Shown here: one piece after another, positions 10,771-21,000 of the stretch
Layout: every line of letters begins with the position of its first letter
Numbering within the stretch: the stretch's first letter is position 1
From: Ephydatia muelleri
Lineage: Eukaryota > Porifera > Demospongiae > Spongillida > Spongillidae
DNA length: 64,000 bases
NCBI GenBank assembly: GCA_013339895.1
Contig: JABACO010000001.1
Span: 14,883,604 to 14,947,603, forward strand
Reading direction: 5' to 3'
Made by a program: the position numbers and the translations under genes
Notes under the pieces: model-generated
Told to the model about the DNA's origin: nothing
Databases searched by the model: none
The model's input: only the letters and a program-made list of their open reading frames with translations

Positions 10771-11245
10771 ATGTATATAACATGATGCTATTAATTAAAT
10801 GCGTGAATGGCCAATCAATAACAAGGGCCAGTGGGTCGTGCAAATTACTTGCCCTATGGGGCCAGTAGGTTCCATAAACCACTGGCCCCACAGGGCAAGT
10901 AGCCCAAAGTGCTTAATGTTGACCCCTGATACATAAGGTTGCATGTACGCACTTCCTTTTTCACTGTAGCTACTCTCTGTACGAACCAAAGGATATCGTA
11001 CTAAGCGAGTATAAGGGTGGCCTCGAAAAGGCTATTCTTAAGAATAGCACTTTACTAGTTCAGTTAAATGATGCCTTTTGCAAGACGCACCCATGGTTAG
11101 CACAAAAGGTGTGTACCAGTTCTGCACATGCTCACATCGCAGCATATGGAGCACGTCATCACGAGAGACAAAGTTATGGAAATAGAGCGGATTTTAGAAG
11201 GCGGTGGTGATGGGGAGGTGGCGAAGATGATGGCAGTGCTGGACC

Positions 11246-12111
11246 CCGTCCAGCACCACCTTCCCCACGTCCAGCACCACCTTCGCCACATCCAGCACCA
11301 CCTTCGCCACATCCAGCACCACCTTCGCCACGTCCAGCACCACCTTCACCACATCCAGCACCACCTTCGCCACATCCAGCACCACCTTCGCCACATCCAA
11401 CACCACTTTCGCCACATCCAGCACCACCTTCGCCACATCCAGCACCACCTTCGCCACATCCAACACCACCTTACCCACGTCCAGCACCACCTTCGCCACG
11501 TCCAGCACCACCTTCGCCACGTCCAGCACCACATTCGCCACGTCCAGCACCACCTTCGCCACGTCCAGCACCACCTTCGCCCCGTCCAGCACCACCTTTG
11601 CCCCGTCCAGCACCACCTTCGCCACGTCCAGCACCACCTTCGCCACGTCCCGCACCACCTTCCCCACGTCCAGCACCACCTTCCCCACGTCCAGCACCAC
11701 CTTCCCCACGTCCAGCACCACCTTCGCCACGTCCAGCACCACCTTCGCCACGTCCAGCACCACCTTCGCCACGTCCAGCACCACCTTCGCCACGTCCAGC
11801 ACCACCTTCGCCACGTCCAGCACCACCTTCGCCACGTCTAGCACCACCTTCGCCACGTCCAGCACCACCTTCGCCACGTCCAGCACCACCTTTGCCATGT
11901 CCAGCACCACCTTCGCCACGTCCAGCACCACCTTACCCACGTCCAGCACCACCTTCGCCACATCCAGCACCACCTTCGCCACATCCAGCACCACCTTCGC
12001 CACATCCAGCACCACATTCGCCACATCCAGCACCACCTTCGCCACATCCAACACCACCTTCCCCACGTCCAGCACCATCTTCGCCACATCCAACACCACT
12101 TTCGCCACATC
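11246..12111. repeat. 21-bp minisatellite, about 41 copies
   Basis: Same unit as 708-1005 but about three times longer. Unit variants (CCACAT, CCACGT, CCCCGT, TTACCC) form blocks, suggesting local duplication of groups of units. Long open frames on both strands (for example 11194-12108 minus) are by-products of the 21-bp periodicity. Confidence 0.9.
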
Positions 12112-12522
12112 CAGGACGAGGCCGAGATGGCAGACGACGAGGACGAGGAGATAGAGGACGAGGTGGAAGAGGACGAGATGGGAGAGATAGAGGACGAGGA
12201 TATGTAAGAGAAGGAAGAGGGCGACGTGGAAGAGGCAGTGAAGGACGAGACCGTAATGTGAACTATTATTTGGACAATATATATGTATAACTACTAATGT
12301 TAATGTTATTAAATAATTATGCCAAATGCGCTAATGATAATGGTCGGTCTAAGTACAGCAAGGAAAGATTTCACGAATGATTCAAACACGCATCCCGCCT
12401 TTAACTAAAACTTTAGTTCTGATATCGGATCGCTTAGCTTCGTTCATAGTTCTACATGTCTTAGCAAATGGCACACACATGACGTCACACAACCCGTTGT
12501 ACATAGAAAAAAATCAATGAAA

Positions 12523-12802
12523 CAAGTAAATAAAAACATTCTCTAGGAGAAAGTTGGTGGGAAATAGGATTTGATGGCAATTGGTGGTGTAAAAAGCAAG
12601 GAAACAAGGCCTTATCAGAAGGGAAAATGTAATAGTCCTATATTTAGCACAGAAACAACATACGCCCTAGAAATGTGCTAAATATAGGACTATTACATTT
12701 TCCCTTCTGATAAGACCTTGTTTCCTTGCTTTTTACACCACCAATTGCCATCAAATCCTATATCCCACCAACTTTCTCCTAGAGAATGTTTTTATTTACT
12801 TG
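12523..12802. repeat. 280-bp palindrome at the 3' end of copy 2
   Basis: Same foldback as 1557-1836 with a few substitutions; ends exactly at the insertion boundary. Confidence 0.9.
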
Positions 12803-12880
12803 TAGTCTCCACCTCTGAGTTCAGCCTCACATCAGGATACAAGTTGCAAAGGGTCATTGGGCTGGGCTGGTACTTCTTAC

Positions 12881-12979
12881 CTGATCCTTATCATTAACGT
12901 GTGCCCCAGCTGATACCAATATCCTCACAACCTCTGTACGGCCATTCACACATGCCTTCATCAGTGATGATGTGTTAAC
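12881..12979 (-). CDS. Ankyrin-repeat exon B
   Basis: A 99-bp phase-0 exon (acceptor cttcag, donor gtaaga) encodes 33 residues: VNTSSLMKACVNGRTEVVR followed by ILVSAGAHVNDKDQ. It is about 80% identical to exon A, and the flanking intron is alike too, so exon and intron were copied together. The first residues of the repeat (usually GxTPL) are degenerate. Confidence 0.75.
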
Positions 12980-13078
12980 CTGAAGAGATGAATGTATATT
13001 TATGGACATTCCAGAAACATCCCACCACACAATTCTGTCAGAAGACACACCCACAGATGAACAATGTACAATGTACAC

Positions 13079-14440
13079 AATTCCTTGTGATAGTTACAGA
13101 GGACACACCCACAGATGAGCAACAATCAAATTAGATAAAGGAGGAGTGATTGGGGTAAGAAGGTGTGGAGCGGTGGGAGGGAAGGGTGGTCCGGGGAGGA
13201 GGCATGGGAGGTGAAAGGAGAGTAAATCATCAAATAGTACATGTCATGTAACCATAGTTACCACACACTAACCCAAATTGTTTACATAGTGAATACATAT
13301 ATGCCTATACATAATGATAGCAATCTACAATGTACAAGACACAACCCACGAAAAAGGAAACCCATACAAGTGTAAAGAACAGGGATTGGAAACCATGAGT
13401 ATACTCTAGTGAAAATCACACCTTTAAATGTGCGAAAAAAAGGAAAAGGAGGGAGCGGAGTTGCATATTTTGTCACATTCAGTAGAATTTTGTATGAAAA
13501 CAACGCTGAATCGTAAGATAGTAAAGGCATGAGGGAATATAGTAATACTCTTCATTTGTTGTGAACCTTGTCACTTTCCTTGACTTCGGGTACACGATCT
13601 TGACACGTGGTCTTTGTGTACCTTCATCGGCTTTCCTGTATGAGATCTGTTCATTTTTGCTTCTATAGATAGATCTCGTAATTGTACTTGGCATAGTGGC
13701 GGTTTGAGTGCTACTGTCAAGCGAAACATGTGTTTCAGGCTCTTGTTTGACTTTTTGGGTCCTTACTTTATAGCTGTGTTGGCTGGAAATACAATCATTT
13801 GAGGTGATGCTATGTTGATAATGTGGAGTTTGCATATTTTGGCTCTGATCAAAAGTTGTTTGGGTGCCACGCACTCCTCGAATCAGCATCGATTGTAATG
13901 GACGTTCAATCTACCTTATTATTTATACACGTACATTGATTATCTCTGCATTGACTTTCCTAATATGATTTTTTGCGACCTAGATCTCGTAGATGGAGAG
14001 CTGCTATCAAGGGACCGTGTTCAGGCTACCCCTTAGGAGACTCGTGTCAAACCAGCTACTCGCTACATCTTCATGAACAAACTGGCAATCAGCCTAACTT
14101 AAAATTCAGAAGAAAAAGAAGTAACACTGAGCCTTCTATGGGTAAAGAGCCTGTGGCGTACAAAATTCTACACGTGCAGAGGGAGTGGGAAGAATGGCAC
14201 AAAAAATGTGCGCTAACAGACGGATGTCCTATCCCTAAACCCAGACGATACCTTCCCTCTTCCCTCCCATCCCCAAACCTATCCCCGAACACCTACCCGC
14301 CCTACTGTACAGACTCATAATATCCACAATAGGAACACACCAGTCTTACACTCTGACCTATTTGACATGTATGGCTTCAACACCTTTGCTAGGCCTATCC
14401 GCATTAATTGGTGTTGCATGGGCAGGTTTCCAATCCTTCT
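13079..14440. other. Intronic/intergenic; one unassigned 136-residue frame
   Basis: 13138-13327 repeats the flank of ankyrin unit A. A minus-strand frame at 13479-13889 (MLIRGVRGTQTTFDQSQ…) is Ser/Thr/Gln-rich with no domain I recognise. A plus frame at 13973-14320 likewise. Neither has clear splice context. Confidence 0.3.
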
Positions 14441-14445
14441 CTCTG

Positions 14446-15230
14446 GTACTACAAATCCCTCTGCTTTGCTGCACAGACTAACCTTCTCGTGCCCTGCCCC
14501 TCCCCGATCTAGTTCCCAGACCCAATCATACATGTGTTAGTGTTCACTAGCATCACACACCATGATGGGACTGGGCTCATCCCCTCACCTCTGGACATAA
14601 TTCTTGTTACAATTCTCTCATTCCCCTTCACATTTCCCACTACTCCATACCTCATCCCTCCACCTCCACCATTTCCTTCCCTCCCCATGCTTCCCCTTCA
14701 CCATCCTCCCCATTACATCCTCTGTCCCTTTCCCTTCACATACTCACATCACCCTCTCCCTCTTCCCCATCTCACTCTCCTACCTCTCCCTCCTCCCCCG
14801 ACATAACTAAAGTCTGCACCTCTGAGTACAGCCTCAATATTTTATATTACTTGGAGATAGTACCATGACATGGGATGGAGATAGTACCATGACAGACAGT
14901 ATGATGACATGGGATGGAGATAGTACTGGGGCTCCTCTCCTCACCTCTGGACATAATTCTTGTTCTACTTATCCATTCTCCCATTCTCCCTGCACGTTTC
15001 CCACTACTCCATACCTCATCCCTCCACCTCTACCATTCCTTTCCTCCCCATGCTCTCCTTCACCGTCCTCCCTCCTCCCCATTACATCCTGCTCCTCCCC
15101 CTCCCATTTTCTGTCTCTGTCCCTTTCACATACTCCTTCACCCTTTCCCTCCTCCCCATCTCACCCTCCCACCTCCCCCTCCTCCCTCACATAACTAAAG
15201 TCTGCACCTCTGAGTATAGCCTCACTACTT
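14446..15230. repeat. Two further copies of the ankyrin intron unit without exon
   Basis: GGACATAATTC…, CT-rich tract and CATAACTAAAGTCTGCACCTC occur at 14588-14830 and again at 14945-15230. No ankyrin exon follows either copy. CT-rich on plus means a purine-rich transcript for the minus-strand gene. Confidence 0.7.
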
Positions 15231-15235
15231 GATAG

Positions 15236-15412
15236 TACTTGGAGATAGTACCATGACATGGGATGGAGATAGTACCATGACATGGGATGGAGATAGTACC
15301 ATGACATGGGATGGAGATAGTACCATGACATGGGATGGAGATAGTACCATGACACGAGATGAAGATAGTACCATGACATGCGATGGAGATAGTACCATGA
15401 CATGGGATCTAA
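15236..15412. repeat. 24-bp tandem repeat (AGTACCATGACATGGGATGG core)
   Basis: About seven units, with partial copies at 14858-14930. The array ends six bases downstream (minus strand) of the splice donor of ankyrin exon C. Confidence 0.9.
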
Positions 15413-15417
15413 CTCAC

Positions 15418-15516
15418 ACAATCTGTGCCATTAACATGTGCTCCAAGTAGAAGTAGTTTCTTAACCACCTCAATATTCCCCTCCCTTGATGCTTTGCAAA
15501 GCTGCTCAATTAGCAT
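15418..15516 (-). CDS. Ankyrin-repeat exon C
   Basis: A 99-bp exon (acceptor tactgtag, donor gtgagt), phase 0, encodes 33 residues MLIEQLCKASREGNIEVVK followed by KLLLLGAHVNGTDC. It is the most upstream ankyrin exon seen and more divergent from A and B than they are from each other. The ATG is the first codon of the exon, so it could be an initiation codon or an internal Met. Confidence 0.7.
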
Positions 15517-15519
15517 CTA

Positions 15520-15940
15520 CAGTAAAGGAACATCAATGTAATGGATGCACACAGCCATCAAACATAGACACTTGAAAGGAATAACATTAGTCTAGGAATT
15601 TGTGCTATCAGAACACCACAAAATGAAGAGATTGAAATCTACCAATGAGAAATGTGCATAGTCGTAGCTGTGAATATATGGTAAGCTACCATGCCAAGGT
15701 TGGTTACTGATGGTGAACACAGCAAGAACAAAACGATAGTTTCAGAGTAGCAAGATGAGTAACTTAGATAGAGAGCCGCAAGTTTGAAATGGGGCAACTA
15801 AGCGTGCTTCACGGCAAGGTATAAACCTACAAGTATAAAGTCCCTGATCTAGGGCATAACAACGTTCGACTGGATGCATCGATTATGAAAAGTTACATGT
15901 CCGGTGGCTGAAAGTCTTGTGCATAGTCCAGCTGCCATGG
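15520..15940. other. Noncoding; possible upstream region of the ankyrin gene
   Basis: No domain-bearing frame and no clear repeat. It lies 5' of ankyrin exon C on the minus strand. Confidence 0.3.
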
Positions 15941-15944
15941 GTAA

Positions 15945-16177
15945 AATCCACGAGCACACATATATTCGGAGCATGCGCGCTCGACATGCACTGCCACTGG
16001 CACGCTTACATGTATACGATTCTGTACAGCGTGCAAGATCATCACAATTACCTTTTTAGTACTCATTGTTGCCACAGACTTCCAACTTGGCCCAGACATC
16101 CTAATTGCCGCGCCAACGTGCTAGTAGCTCGTACCATTAATAGCTATTACAACGCAAAGAATTATTTCCATTGTGGA
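15945..16177. repeat. Direct duplicate of 21990-22208 (GALK2-like upstream region)
   Basis: From ATCCACGAGCACA to GAATTATTTCCAT the two stretches match at about 90%, both including GGAGCATGCGCGCTCGAC and GATTCTGTACAGCGTGCAAG. They flank the nested transposon block in direct orientation. On the minus strand each contains an ATG in good context followed by four codons (STKK or STKQ) and a gtaatt donor, a possible tiny first coding exon. Confidence 0.8.
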
Positions 16178-17925
16178 ATGTTGTGGGGAAAAGAGTCTTT
16201 AGGGGACCTTGAGGAGGAATTGCGTAGGTACAGTAGTGTATTGCAAATAGAGATTGACTCTTGTCCTCTTGTTTCGGACAATGGTTTAAGCGTAAAACTG
16301 TGCACGTGACTTTTTAAAACTTGCCATCTTTGCACAGAGGCAGAAAACAGAAGGTAAATTTGTTGCACAATGCCAAACAAAGTTACCGCAGTCACTGATG
16401 ACTTAGCCATATCTCCCAGGACTAGGTTTAAACTGTGACAGCTATAAGGCACAAATAAGGCTCGTTTGTTTAGCTCTAGAATTCGAGCCTGAACGCCGCT
16501 GATGCGACCATGTATATTTGCACCATTGTCATATCCCTGGCCGCGGCAGTTGGAAATGGACAAACCTAGCTCATTTATTTTATGCAGAAATGCTTTTGTT
16601 AGCCCAATTCAAGTGCATTCTTGGATGTGCACAAATCCTACAAAATGTTCTACAATGCAAACTGTTTTGTTACCTAATTGAACTGAACGAAGGACAACAG
16701 TCATTTGCTCTTTGCGGCTAACATCAGGAGTGCAATCTAAAATGACTGAATAGTACTTTGATTTAGTAACACTTGCAAGGATTTCTTTTAAAACATGGCT
16801 GCTGATTAGTTGTATGAACTCATTTTGCATTCGTTTACGTAAGTAATGATCGTGAATTTCATCATTACTGATTTGTCGAACGTGCTCTTGTAAAACAGGG
16901 TCGAATTTTGCAACAAGCTGTACTAGGCCTAAAAAATTCCATTGTTAGGAGCATTCAACCTTTCTTCTGTTCCTCCAAATGCCATGTTGTTTTGAGCCAG
17001 AAACTGAACTATGGCTAATAGCCACTCAAGTACTCCCCGCCAATGCATTTCTTCGGCAAGGATGCACCTTTGGAATTCACTATCAATCGTTTGTTTTTGG
17101 TTCAGCCGATTTACTGTATCTATCCATATTTGATGTGCTTTGATGTGGTTTGAAGATGTTTCATGTTCAGCAAGAATAGCCGTGATGTTTTTCCAATCAC
17201 AGTATCTGTCATGTGAACATTTGCTTGTTGAATTGGAAAATAATTTACAAAAAGGCACGATCAAGAGGCATTGAGTAGACTAACCATCGTCTCTCAACCG
17301 TTTCTGAGTTTGGAAGCTTTCGTTTGTAATACGTTGTTAAAAATCGCCTACCTTTAGTTTCTGGAAAATCGCAGTCCATTATTCTTGTCGGACCCTTTAC
17401 AACAATGCATGAAACAATTTGCTTGTTTGTAGGTGGCCAACATCCAATATCTGTTAATTCAATCTGCTGCATTTCTCCATCCTGGCTGCCCAGCGTATTG
17501 TGAAACGTTGAGGATGTTGTTGGTGCCAATGATGGTACTTTGTCTAGAACATATACTGATGGGCTTTCATTTGACAGTGACATCGGCAGAATACTCCATT
17601 GCTGAGCCTAAATTCATCACCTGTACATTCGCAGTTTCGATCACCACGCGCTCCTCCAAGTCCTCATCAGCAGTAGACCTCTTAAAATGTTTCAAGATCG
17701 ATACTTGCTGGGATTTCATAAAGTCATCATGAGTTCTCTTTCGCTTTCGCTTTTCAGCGCCAGAATCGTACTTAGAGCCAAAAAGTATTTGCAAACAAAT
17801 GCATCAGGGATCCAGGTTGACCCTACTGAGGAGAATGCCGAGTTCATGGAGGGCAGGCTTGAGAATGGGTGCTGACTGCATGGTGAACTTGAAGGGTTGC
17901 ATGTGACAGAGAACCTTTGACACAC
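16162..17925 (-). pseudogene. Decayed hAT transposase (ZMYM/DUF4371 type)
   Basis: Fragments in order on the minus strand: basic N-terminus (17567-17794), a TTF-type segment (17245-17583: GCWPPTNKQI, GRRFLTTYYKR, WLVYS), HIKAHQIW and WRGVLEWLLAIVQFLAQNNMAFGGTEERLNAP(N/G) (16929-17264), YSVILDCTPDVSRKEQM (16609-16830), and GYDNGANIHGRISGVQARIL followed by PYSCHSLNLVLGD (16162-16563). These match the DUF4371 and RNase H-like parts of ZMYM-type hAT transposases. The frame breaks several times, and the C-terminal dimerisation part is absent. The element's outer 5' end is at about 21989 beyond the nested insertion. Confidence 0.65.
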
Positions 17926-18010
17926 GGGATTCAGGCAATATGGCTGAATTGATTACGAAGTTGAATGCATGCATGTGTCATACTTAACCCGGTTGGTTTT
18001 TGCTGGTTAT

Positions 18011-21000
18011 GCACCTATCAATGGTAAGTGCGACCCCCCCCCATCCGGGACATATGGGAGATTAATGGAGGATTTGACCGCTAATTGGATTATTGCTGGG
18101 TTATTGCTACCAGCACGGGGGATTTGACATTGGGTGCGGTCTACTGCAAATGGCGTTGCGAATGACCAAAAGGTTTCTTGTCTTATTGCCTCCGTATCGA
18201 CGGATCCTTGACAAAAGCGAGGATACTGAAATGGAATCAGCAGTTAGGGCTTTATTCAATGATGTTCTCGAAACGGGTGAAAGAATTATAATTCAAGTTG
18301 AGGAAAAATGGGGTGACAGCACATACTTTGTAGATATCCAGGACCGCGAGTTAAGTGGAAATAGCGTTTTGCAGGTTGTACGGTTGCAACAGGTAAGCGT
18401 GCTGTATACTGTGGAGTCATATTTTTTATATACTTTTATATATGTATAGGAAGAGTCTCAGCGTGCTGACCTTACACCTACACTCCAGGTAGGCATCGCA
18501 AATATAAGACATTTACTAGTCTGCATGCGCGAGCTGCTAGCTTTGTCGATGCATAAGACACGTGCATGATGTGCTTTTATTAAATGACAATGTTCATAAG
18601 CGACAAATTGGTATAGTGAGGATGCACTTGTCATCCCTGGAAGGTTAACTCTTGCATCAACTGTATTAAGCTTATGCATTGTATGATTATTAATTTTGGA
18701 CACCAAAAACCATGGCGGCGAGTGAACATGTGAACCTTCCTGGTATGACACTGCATCCTCTCTATACTTTTATGGTTGAATTGGATACTGATAAAAGCTT
18801 GTGTTAAGTATACCTGCATTAGCATTTTGTGGACATGCATTGTAACAAACATATCTTCCAAATTGTCTCCTCAATTTGTGAGGCACAGGATGATTCATTA
18901 CTATATTTGGTAACTAACTAAACGTTTCCGGTTATTATGTATGTGCAAATTGTATCATGGCCATTTTATATCATCAATTTCAGAGAGAAACTAGTCAGAG
19001 CTCAAGTAATAGTTTATTAGCTGGAACTAGTCAAAGCTCAAGTACAAGCTTGTTTGCTGAAAAATGCAAAGTGTTCAAAAAGGAACCTATCACAAAGTAC
19101 AAGCAGCTAATCAATGAGGCAGCATTTGAATTGTCCATAGAAACCCCTACCTTGTTGTGTGATCGGAAAGCGCTACTAACTAGTGCACGAAAGAGAGTGC
19201 ATGATAATGGGTATGAGTACAAAAAAGGTCATAGTCAAGGTGATAAAGCTAAAGCATTGGTAATAAAACGTCATGCCAATTACATAAAACGTAAGTATGC
19301 AAGGCACACTTCATACAGGAAAAAGAGGACATATACAAGCAAAATCATGACTGATTGCAAAGGTATAGGAAAAGTCATTGAAGAGTATGTACAAAGTAGA
19401 AATGTTGGTGCAGATGCATGGCGTAGGACAGGTGTGCTTACTTTTGACGGAAACAGAAAAGTTAAAGAAAAAGCAACGTATACAGGGATACAATCCCATC
19501 TTGAAAATGTGTTTAAGCGCAAAATTGGATTTGGAACAGTTGTTCAATTGTGTGTGGCAAGAAATAAGCGTAGACTGTCTTCTAAGCGTTACCAAGGGGC
19601 TGCAAAAGTTACATCAAGACGTGCAAGGAAAGGGTTCCAATTGAAGTACAACCCAGATACACACTGGAGTGCTGCATTATACAGAGGATTAAGTCATGTT
19701 CAGTATGCAGATGGCTCAAACATAGTGAATATAAACAGAGATGATGCAGCTGGATTTAGACTGGACACCATGACAACACACAGACTCCATAAGACACCTA
19801 TGGTACAAGGACAGAATACACTAACAACTTACACAGATTATGTTAATAAGTACCCATCCACTTTGCAAACAACATCATACAATTTCACTGGAACGCATAC
19901 TACGCCAGAACTGTGTGCGGGTGTTGTAAAAGCTACAGGTATATACCCTAAAAATCCTGCCCAACATTCAGCTGATATCAAAATGTTGGAAAGTGTTTCT
20001 GAATTGTCGCAAGCCTTTCTAAATCCTAGGACAAGTAGCCCTAAAGAAATCGAATGCATTCGAGTAGATGGAGCCACTGATGAAGGTCCCTCCCATGAGG
20101 AAGTACAGTTCTGGTGGACAGAGCGACATTTCAAACGACCAACCATAGCAACAATTATTAGTGCAAGAAACAGTGGAAGCAGTCATTTAAACAGAGTTGA
20201 GTTGCAAAATGGTTGCCTTTCACTAGGTCATGCAAACCTTTTTATCCCATCTACTATCGGTGGATCATGCACAGATTTGAATTCTACCAGTGAAAATATT
20301 GATGCTATAAAATTGGCACATAATATGGATTTGGCAACCAATGTGTACATTAGTAGAGTCAATGGAAGTCCATGTGGTGAGACTACTATACAATTATATA
20401 AAGGAGCTGATTCATCAAAGGAACAGGAAAGGCGAACACACCTTCTTGTATATCTGAAAGGTTCCCGTCACCAAAAACATCTACTGAGCATCTCGCATCC
20501 TTCGTACTATGAGGAATTCAAAACAATATGTGAGCTTCAATCTCGTCACAAAATCAAGGACTTGCCAAACCAGTATTTGTTTGCTGTAGTTTGCTGTTTG
20601 AAGCAAGACTGTATTCATCCCATGTGCCGTTCTGGGGCATATCAGCTCCCAATATGGTACAATGGTGGTCCAAGCATTAGGTACTTACCACTGCCCATTC
20701 CAGACCCTGAGCGTCCATATGGTGGAAACTGCAGTGAGTGTAAAAATGGTGAGTGCTATGGGCACTTCATGAAACCAGATAGAGCAATTAATGCAACTGT
20801 CGCTCCAATGTGCAAGCCTCCATCCGCTATCCTTAAAGAAATTTTTGACAAATATAGTGGCAATCCCTTCCATGGCAATATCATTCAGGAAGCAGCTAAA
20901 CAGGTTCTATTACCACCTTGTGAGGTTGAAATGTGGTTTAAACATCTTGTGACAGTTGCAGAAATGAGGAAAAAGGGATCCAAGAAAGCTGCAGAGACCC

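Larger units (their letters stand above)
8239..10928 (+). mobile_element. hAT element in the intron of copy 2
   Basis: Terminal inverted repeats are CAGTGGTCAACATTAA and, from the right end inverted, CAGGGGTCAACATTAA. Copy 1 supplies the empty site (CACATACATAATG); in copy 2 the flanks are CACATACTGA and ATACATAAGG. A clean 8-bp duplication is not visible, so flank erosion followed insertion. GGCCCG/GGGCAAGT subterminal motifs recur near both ends. The element arrived after the host unit was duplicated, or was lost from copy 1. Confidence 0.85.
7428..12290 (+). pseudogene. KADPEKK/PRPAPPS/RGG repeat gene, copy 2
   Basis: Exon 1 (7428-7908, donor gtatgt) starts MPSRQKKKRAKRRAKYLEI and then carries 15-residue repeats of the type YQADPEKKQTAERER (45-bp units). 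A one-base deletion near 7588 (ACAGAC-GCTG against ACAGACCGCTG in later units) shifts the frame, after which the repeats resume in the next frame to the donor. Exon 2 begins at 10970 (acceptor cactgtag), continues YSLYEPKDIVL, meets TGA at 11208-11210, then about 41 PRPAPPS heptads and a short RGG tail to TAA 12288-12290. The intron is enlarged by the hAT insertion at 8239-10928. Both copies share the TGA; the frameshift can be seen only here. Lys/Glu-rich plus Pro-rich plus RGG suggests a nucleic-acid-binding protein, but this is inference. Confidence 0.5.
6898..12802 (+). mobile_element. Copy 2: complete precisely inserted gene-bearing unit (Helitron-like junctions)
   Basis: The ankyrin intron unit is interrupted between A and T: left flank …CATAATTA, right flank TAGTCTCC…, and the paralogous empty site at about 3444-3459 reads straight through. 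The insert starts TCGGAAG and ends TTTACTTG, with no target duplication. A-to-T insertion, 5' TC and a hairpin at the 3' end resemble Helitrons, although the last four bases are CTTG rather than the canonical CTRR and the palindrome is far larger than usual. It carries a two-exon gene; no Rep/helicase is present, so any Helitron copy would be non-autonomous. It measures 5.9 kb, or 3.2 kb without the hAT insertion. Confidence 0.55.

Noticed and set aside
11194-12108. 304-residue minus frame
   Set aside because: Artefact of the minisatellite, as above.
13479-13889. 136-residue minus frame as a gene
   Set aside because: Ser/Thr/Gln-rich, no recognised domain, no supporting neighbours; kept only as an unassigned stretch.
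18957-18983. ATG at 18957 as the start of the PHD transposase
   Set aside because: A good acceptor (tttcag) lies at 18978-18983 and two upstream exons join in phase 0 from an ATG at 18150; the 18957 start gives nine residues that would be intronic.
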